Shown here: positions 5,936 through 7,863 of the stretch, in pieces
How the letters are laid out: every line of letters starts with the position of its first letter
Position numbering within the stretch: the first letter of the stretch is position 1
DNA from: Deltaproteobacteria bacterium
Lineage (GTDB): Bacteria > Myxococcota_A > UBA9160
Length of the DNA stretch: 7,863 nucleotides
Assembly: GCA_003520425.1 (NCBI GenBank)
Contig: DOUU01000348.1
Location: 1 to 7,863, forward strand
Direction of reading: 5' to 3'
Program-made: the position numbers and the translations under genes
Notes under the pieces: generated by a model
Told to the model about the DNA's origin: nothing
What the model saw: only the letters and a program-made list of their open reading frames with translations
Database searches by the model: none

Positions 5936-7132
5936 TCAGCCCCGCAGCAATTCACCGAGCGCCTCCGCCAGGCGCTCGACCTCGGTCTCCGTATTGTAGA
6001 AGTGCGTCGAAACTCGGATCAAAAGGCGGTCCGGTCTCTCGATCACCGGTGCCTCCACCCGAAATCGCTCCCACAACCCGTGCCGCAGTCCCTCCGCGTT
6101 CGTGTCATCTGGAAGGCGGAACGCCGTCATCGCCCCACGCAGTTCCCGGTGCGCCGGCGTAGCCAACACCAATCCCCGCCAGTCAACGAGGCGCTGGCGC
6201 ACGTAATCCGTGAGCTCGCGCATCCGCGTTCGGATCTTGTCGTGGCCTAGCGTAGCCTGGAAGTCGATTGCCTCTGGCACCGTAAGCCACGGGCAAATAT
6301 CTCGCGTTCCCTCGCACTCGAGCCTGCGCAATCTCGGGGTGCTCCCAAACTGGTCGGGCGCGTCCGGCGGTCCGCTTCCCGGAGGGGGGTGATACCCCCA
6401 GCTCACATGCATTGGCCGGAGGCGATCCTCGTTCCCGGGACCGAGGTACAGGAAGCCGGTTCCGGTGGGTGCCAACAACCACTTGTGACCATTTCCCGCG
6501 TAAAAATCGCACGGTATGTCGGCCAAATTTAAGTCGGTGAAGGCCGGAGCGTGGGCGCCGTCGACCACCGTGACAATGCCGCGCCTGCGGGCCTCAGCGC
6601 ACAGTTCCCGGGCCGGGAGGATCATCCCGGTGGACGATAAGACGTGGCTAAAGAAAAACAGCCTCGTGCTCCGGCTCATCGCCGCGGCGGCGGCTTCGAC
6701 GATCTCGCTCGGCTCGATAGCCAGCGTCGGTAGGGAGAAGGTTCGGAGCCCCAATCCGAGGCGCTGGGCCGCCCTCTCCCAGCACCAGTGCATCGTCTCG
6801 TACTCGTGGTCGGTCAGCAGGATCTCACCGGGCGCGTCTAACCGCAGAGAAGAGGCGACGAGATTGATGGCCACACTCGCATTGGTGGTGAGGACCAGCC
6901 GGCGGCGGTCCCCGCCGAGGAAACCGGCCAGACGCTCGCGAGCGTCCCACAGCAGCGCGGGGACGCAGCGGAGCAGGAAGTCCATCGGTTCCTCCGCAAG
7001 GCGGCGGCGAAAGGCAGTGGCGCGGTCGAAGACGCAGCGCAGCAGGGGCCCGAACGACCCGGTGTTGAGGTAGGCCACTGTGCGGTCGAGGAGTATGCAG
7101 TCGCGGGCATCGGCCCAATCGGCGGCGGGCAT
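5936..7132 (-). CDS. Class V aminotransferase-fold PLP enzyme (isopenicillin N epimerase-like)
   Basis: This 398-residue enzyme is complete and of fold-type I. YLNTGSFGP at 21-29 is the usual N-terminal motif of the CefD-like branch. TNASVAIN at 83-90 forms the phosphate-binding region. Asp191 in VVDGAHAP contacts the PLP pyridine nitrogen, and Lys217 in GNGHKWL is the predicted Schiff-base lysine. FGSTPRLRRLECEGTRD at 262-278 and the C-terminal RVSTHFYNTETEVERL complete the pattern. Relatives include isopenicillin N epimerase, cysteine desulfurases, kynureninase-like enzymes and the ergothioneine C-S lyase EgtE. The full CDGAHAP/GHKWL/GTRD set favours the epimerase-like branch, but substrate and reaction are undetermined. 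The ATG at 7132 has AAGGA ten bases upstream. Neighbours offer no pathway: no penicillin or ergothioneine genes are present. It diverges from the cyclase gene, with 402 bases between starts. Confidence 0.92.
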   Translation of the reverse strand: MPAADWADARDCILLDRTVAYLNTGSFGPLLRCVFDRATAFRRRLAEEPMDFLLRCVPALLWDARERLAGFLGGDRRRLVLTTNASVAINLVASSLRLDAPGEILLTDHEYETMHWCWERAAQRLGLGLRTFSLPTLAIEPSEIVEAAAAAMSRSTRLFFFSHVLSSTGMILPARELCAEARRRGIVTVVDGAHAPAFTDLNLADIPCDFYAGNGHKWLLAPTGTGFLYLGPGNEDRLRPMHVSWGYHPPPGSGPPDAPDQFGSTPRLRRLECEGTRDICPWLTVPEAIDFQATLGHDKIRTRMRELTDYVRQRLVDWRGLVLATPAHRELRGAMTAFRLPDDTNAEGLRHGLWERFRVEAPVIERPDRLLIRVSTHFYNTETEVERLAEALGELLRG

Positions 7133-7534
7133 CGGGGAGCGATCCTTTCTTGTGGGGTCGGTGCAAACGGTGCCCTACGCGCAGTGGGGCGTGCCGATCC
7201 TTGACCGGGATGGAATGCCTAGAAAAAAGATAGCGGGCCGGTAGTCGACGCCACGCCCGGGCTTTGGGCCGAGCCCTCCACGTTCATGCTGACCGCGCTG
7301 GGGTTGAGGCGGCTCGGCCTCGCGTCCTTGAGGTCGAGCAGAAGGCCCTCGGCGACTGTCACAGTCTCCCCGGTGCGCGACCGCGCGACGTGCTGCGCGA
7401 GCGGATCCAGGCCGGCCGCGCCGCGGCTCGAGCAGCCGCACCGAGATCTGCGTAGCCCGCCACTCGATCGTCGGAGGGCTGGGTCTCGCCCCGCGGCGCC
7501 ATCTACTCCATCTTCTGACACGGGGAGCGGAGCC
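7133..7534. other. Divergent intergenic region between PLP enzyme and cyclase
   Basis: This 402-base stretch separates two divergently transcribed genes and should hold both promoters, though I cannot identify strong boxes. GGGCGTG (7187-7193) and CACGCCC (7252-7258) form a distant inverted repeat. An A-tract (7222-7227) reads as TCTTTTTTCT on the minus strand after a weak CGGGC/GCCCG stem, vaguely terminator-like. A long minus-strand frame (7219-7827) crosses the region, but it is antisense to the cyclase and is probably a GC artefact. Confidence 0.5.
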
Positions 7535-7863
7535 ATGGGCGAGACTACGCGTGCCCCGATCACCACCATCCTGTTCACGGATCTCGTGGACTCGACAGCG
7601 CTCATGCAACGTGTGGGCGATGAGCGTGCCCAGCGGCTCTTCGAGACGCACCACCAACTCCTCTCAGATGCCGTCTCCACCCACGGCGGGAGTGAGCTCC
7701 AGTGGCTGGGCGACGGCCTCATGGTGGCCTTCGCCTCCGCTGCGGATGCCGTGCGCTGCGCCATCGCCATGCAACAGGCCGCGGCGCAGCAGCCGGGCGA
7801 GCGGCTCTCAATCCGCGTGGGTCTCAACGTCGGCGAAGTGCTCCAGCAGAAGACGGGGAGCGG
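7535..7863 (+). CDS. Class III adenylate/guanylate cyclase domain protein, 3' truncated by window
   Basis: Only the first 109 residues are visible. The cyclase homology domain starts almost at the N-terminus. TILFTDLVDST at 11-21 carries the first metal-binding Asp16, LGDGLMVAF at 58-66 carries the second, Asp60, and IRVGLNVGEV at 93-102 is the conserved strand that follows. Such enzymes make cAMP (or cGMP) from the nucleoside triphosphate. The residue four before Asp60, normally the purine-selecting Lys, is Gln56. M. tuberculosis Rv0386 has Gln57 at the comparable place, so activity is still possible. Proteins starting directly with this domain often continue into ATPase, TPR or LuxR-type regions, but here that part lies outside the window. 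ATG 7535 has GGGAG seven bases upstream. No N-terminal membrane segment or sensor domain precedes the catalytic domain. Confidence 0.88.
   Translation, partial: MGETTRAPITTILFTDLVDSTALMQRVGDERAQRLFETHHQLLSDAVSTHGGSELQWLGDGLMVAFASAADAVRCAIAMQQAAAQQPGERLSIRVGLNVGEVLQQKTGS

Noticed and set aside
7177..7200. CGGCACG upstream of the PLP enzyme, resembling a sigma54 -24 box
   Set aside because: The GG to GC spacing is 11, not 10, and no proper -12 box follows.
7219..7258. Terminator-like CGGGC/GCCCG stem with a T-tract on the minus strand
   Set aside because: The stem is only 5 bp with a long loop, and no minus-strand gene lies upstream for it to terminate.
7219..7827. 202-codon minus-strand frame
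   Set aside because: It runs antisense through the cyclase domain, which has clear motifs. The part outside the cyclase has no recognisable motif.

Overview
The window comes from a GC-rich environmental Gram-negative bacterium. An exosortase-type (PEP-CTERM) surface protein implies an outer membrane, and the first gene carries KGSL and LPGSWYP motifs that I associate, from memory, with uncharacterised proteins of Myxococcota and other former Deltaproteobacteria. That placement is weak, and no genus can be named. There are no rRNA, tRNA, CRISPR, insertion-sequence or phage signatures.

Layout, left to right. Positions 3-812 (+) hold an uncharacterised cytosolic protein whose true start may lie before the window. 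It converges on nhaA (930-2297, -), a complete Na+/H+ antiporter. Upstream of nhaA on the same strand is a secreted PEP-CTERM protein (2564-3304, -). Next is an S15/CocE-type serine hydrolase (3687-5327, -), then a class V PLP enzyme resembling isopenicillin N epimerase (5936-7132, -). A class III nucleotide cyclase (7535 onward, +) diverges from the last of these and is cut by the window edge.

The four minus-strand genes are separated by gaps of 266, 382 and 608 bases. They are therefore probably transcribed separately, and nothing indicates that their products form one pathway. This looks like a housekeeping and accessory mixture, and I do not see a convincing new multi-gene system.

The most interesting signals are regulatory. 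(1) A sigma54-like element with an adjacent 14-bp palindrome lies upstream of the PEP-CTERM gene. (2) An 8-bp inverted repeat overlaps a TTGACG box in the long leader of the hydrolase gene. (3) Tandem stem-loops lie in the nhaA leader, where cation-sensing riboswitches are known in other bacteria. (4) The cyclase has Gln where most adenylyl cyclases have the purine-selecting Lys. Base composition is uneven: sampled lines of nhaA and of the second part of gene 1 are about 47-53% GC, against about 68% in sampled lines of gene 1's first part and of the PLP-enzyme gene.
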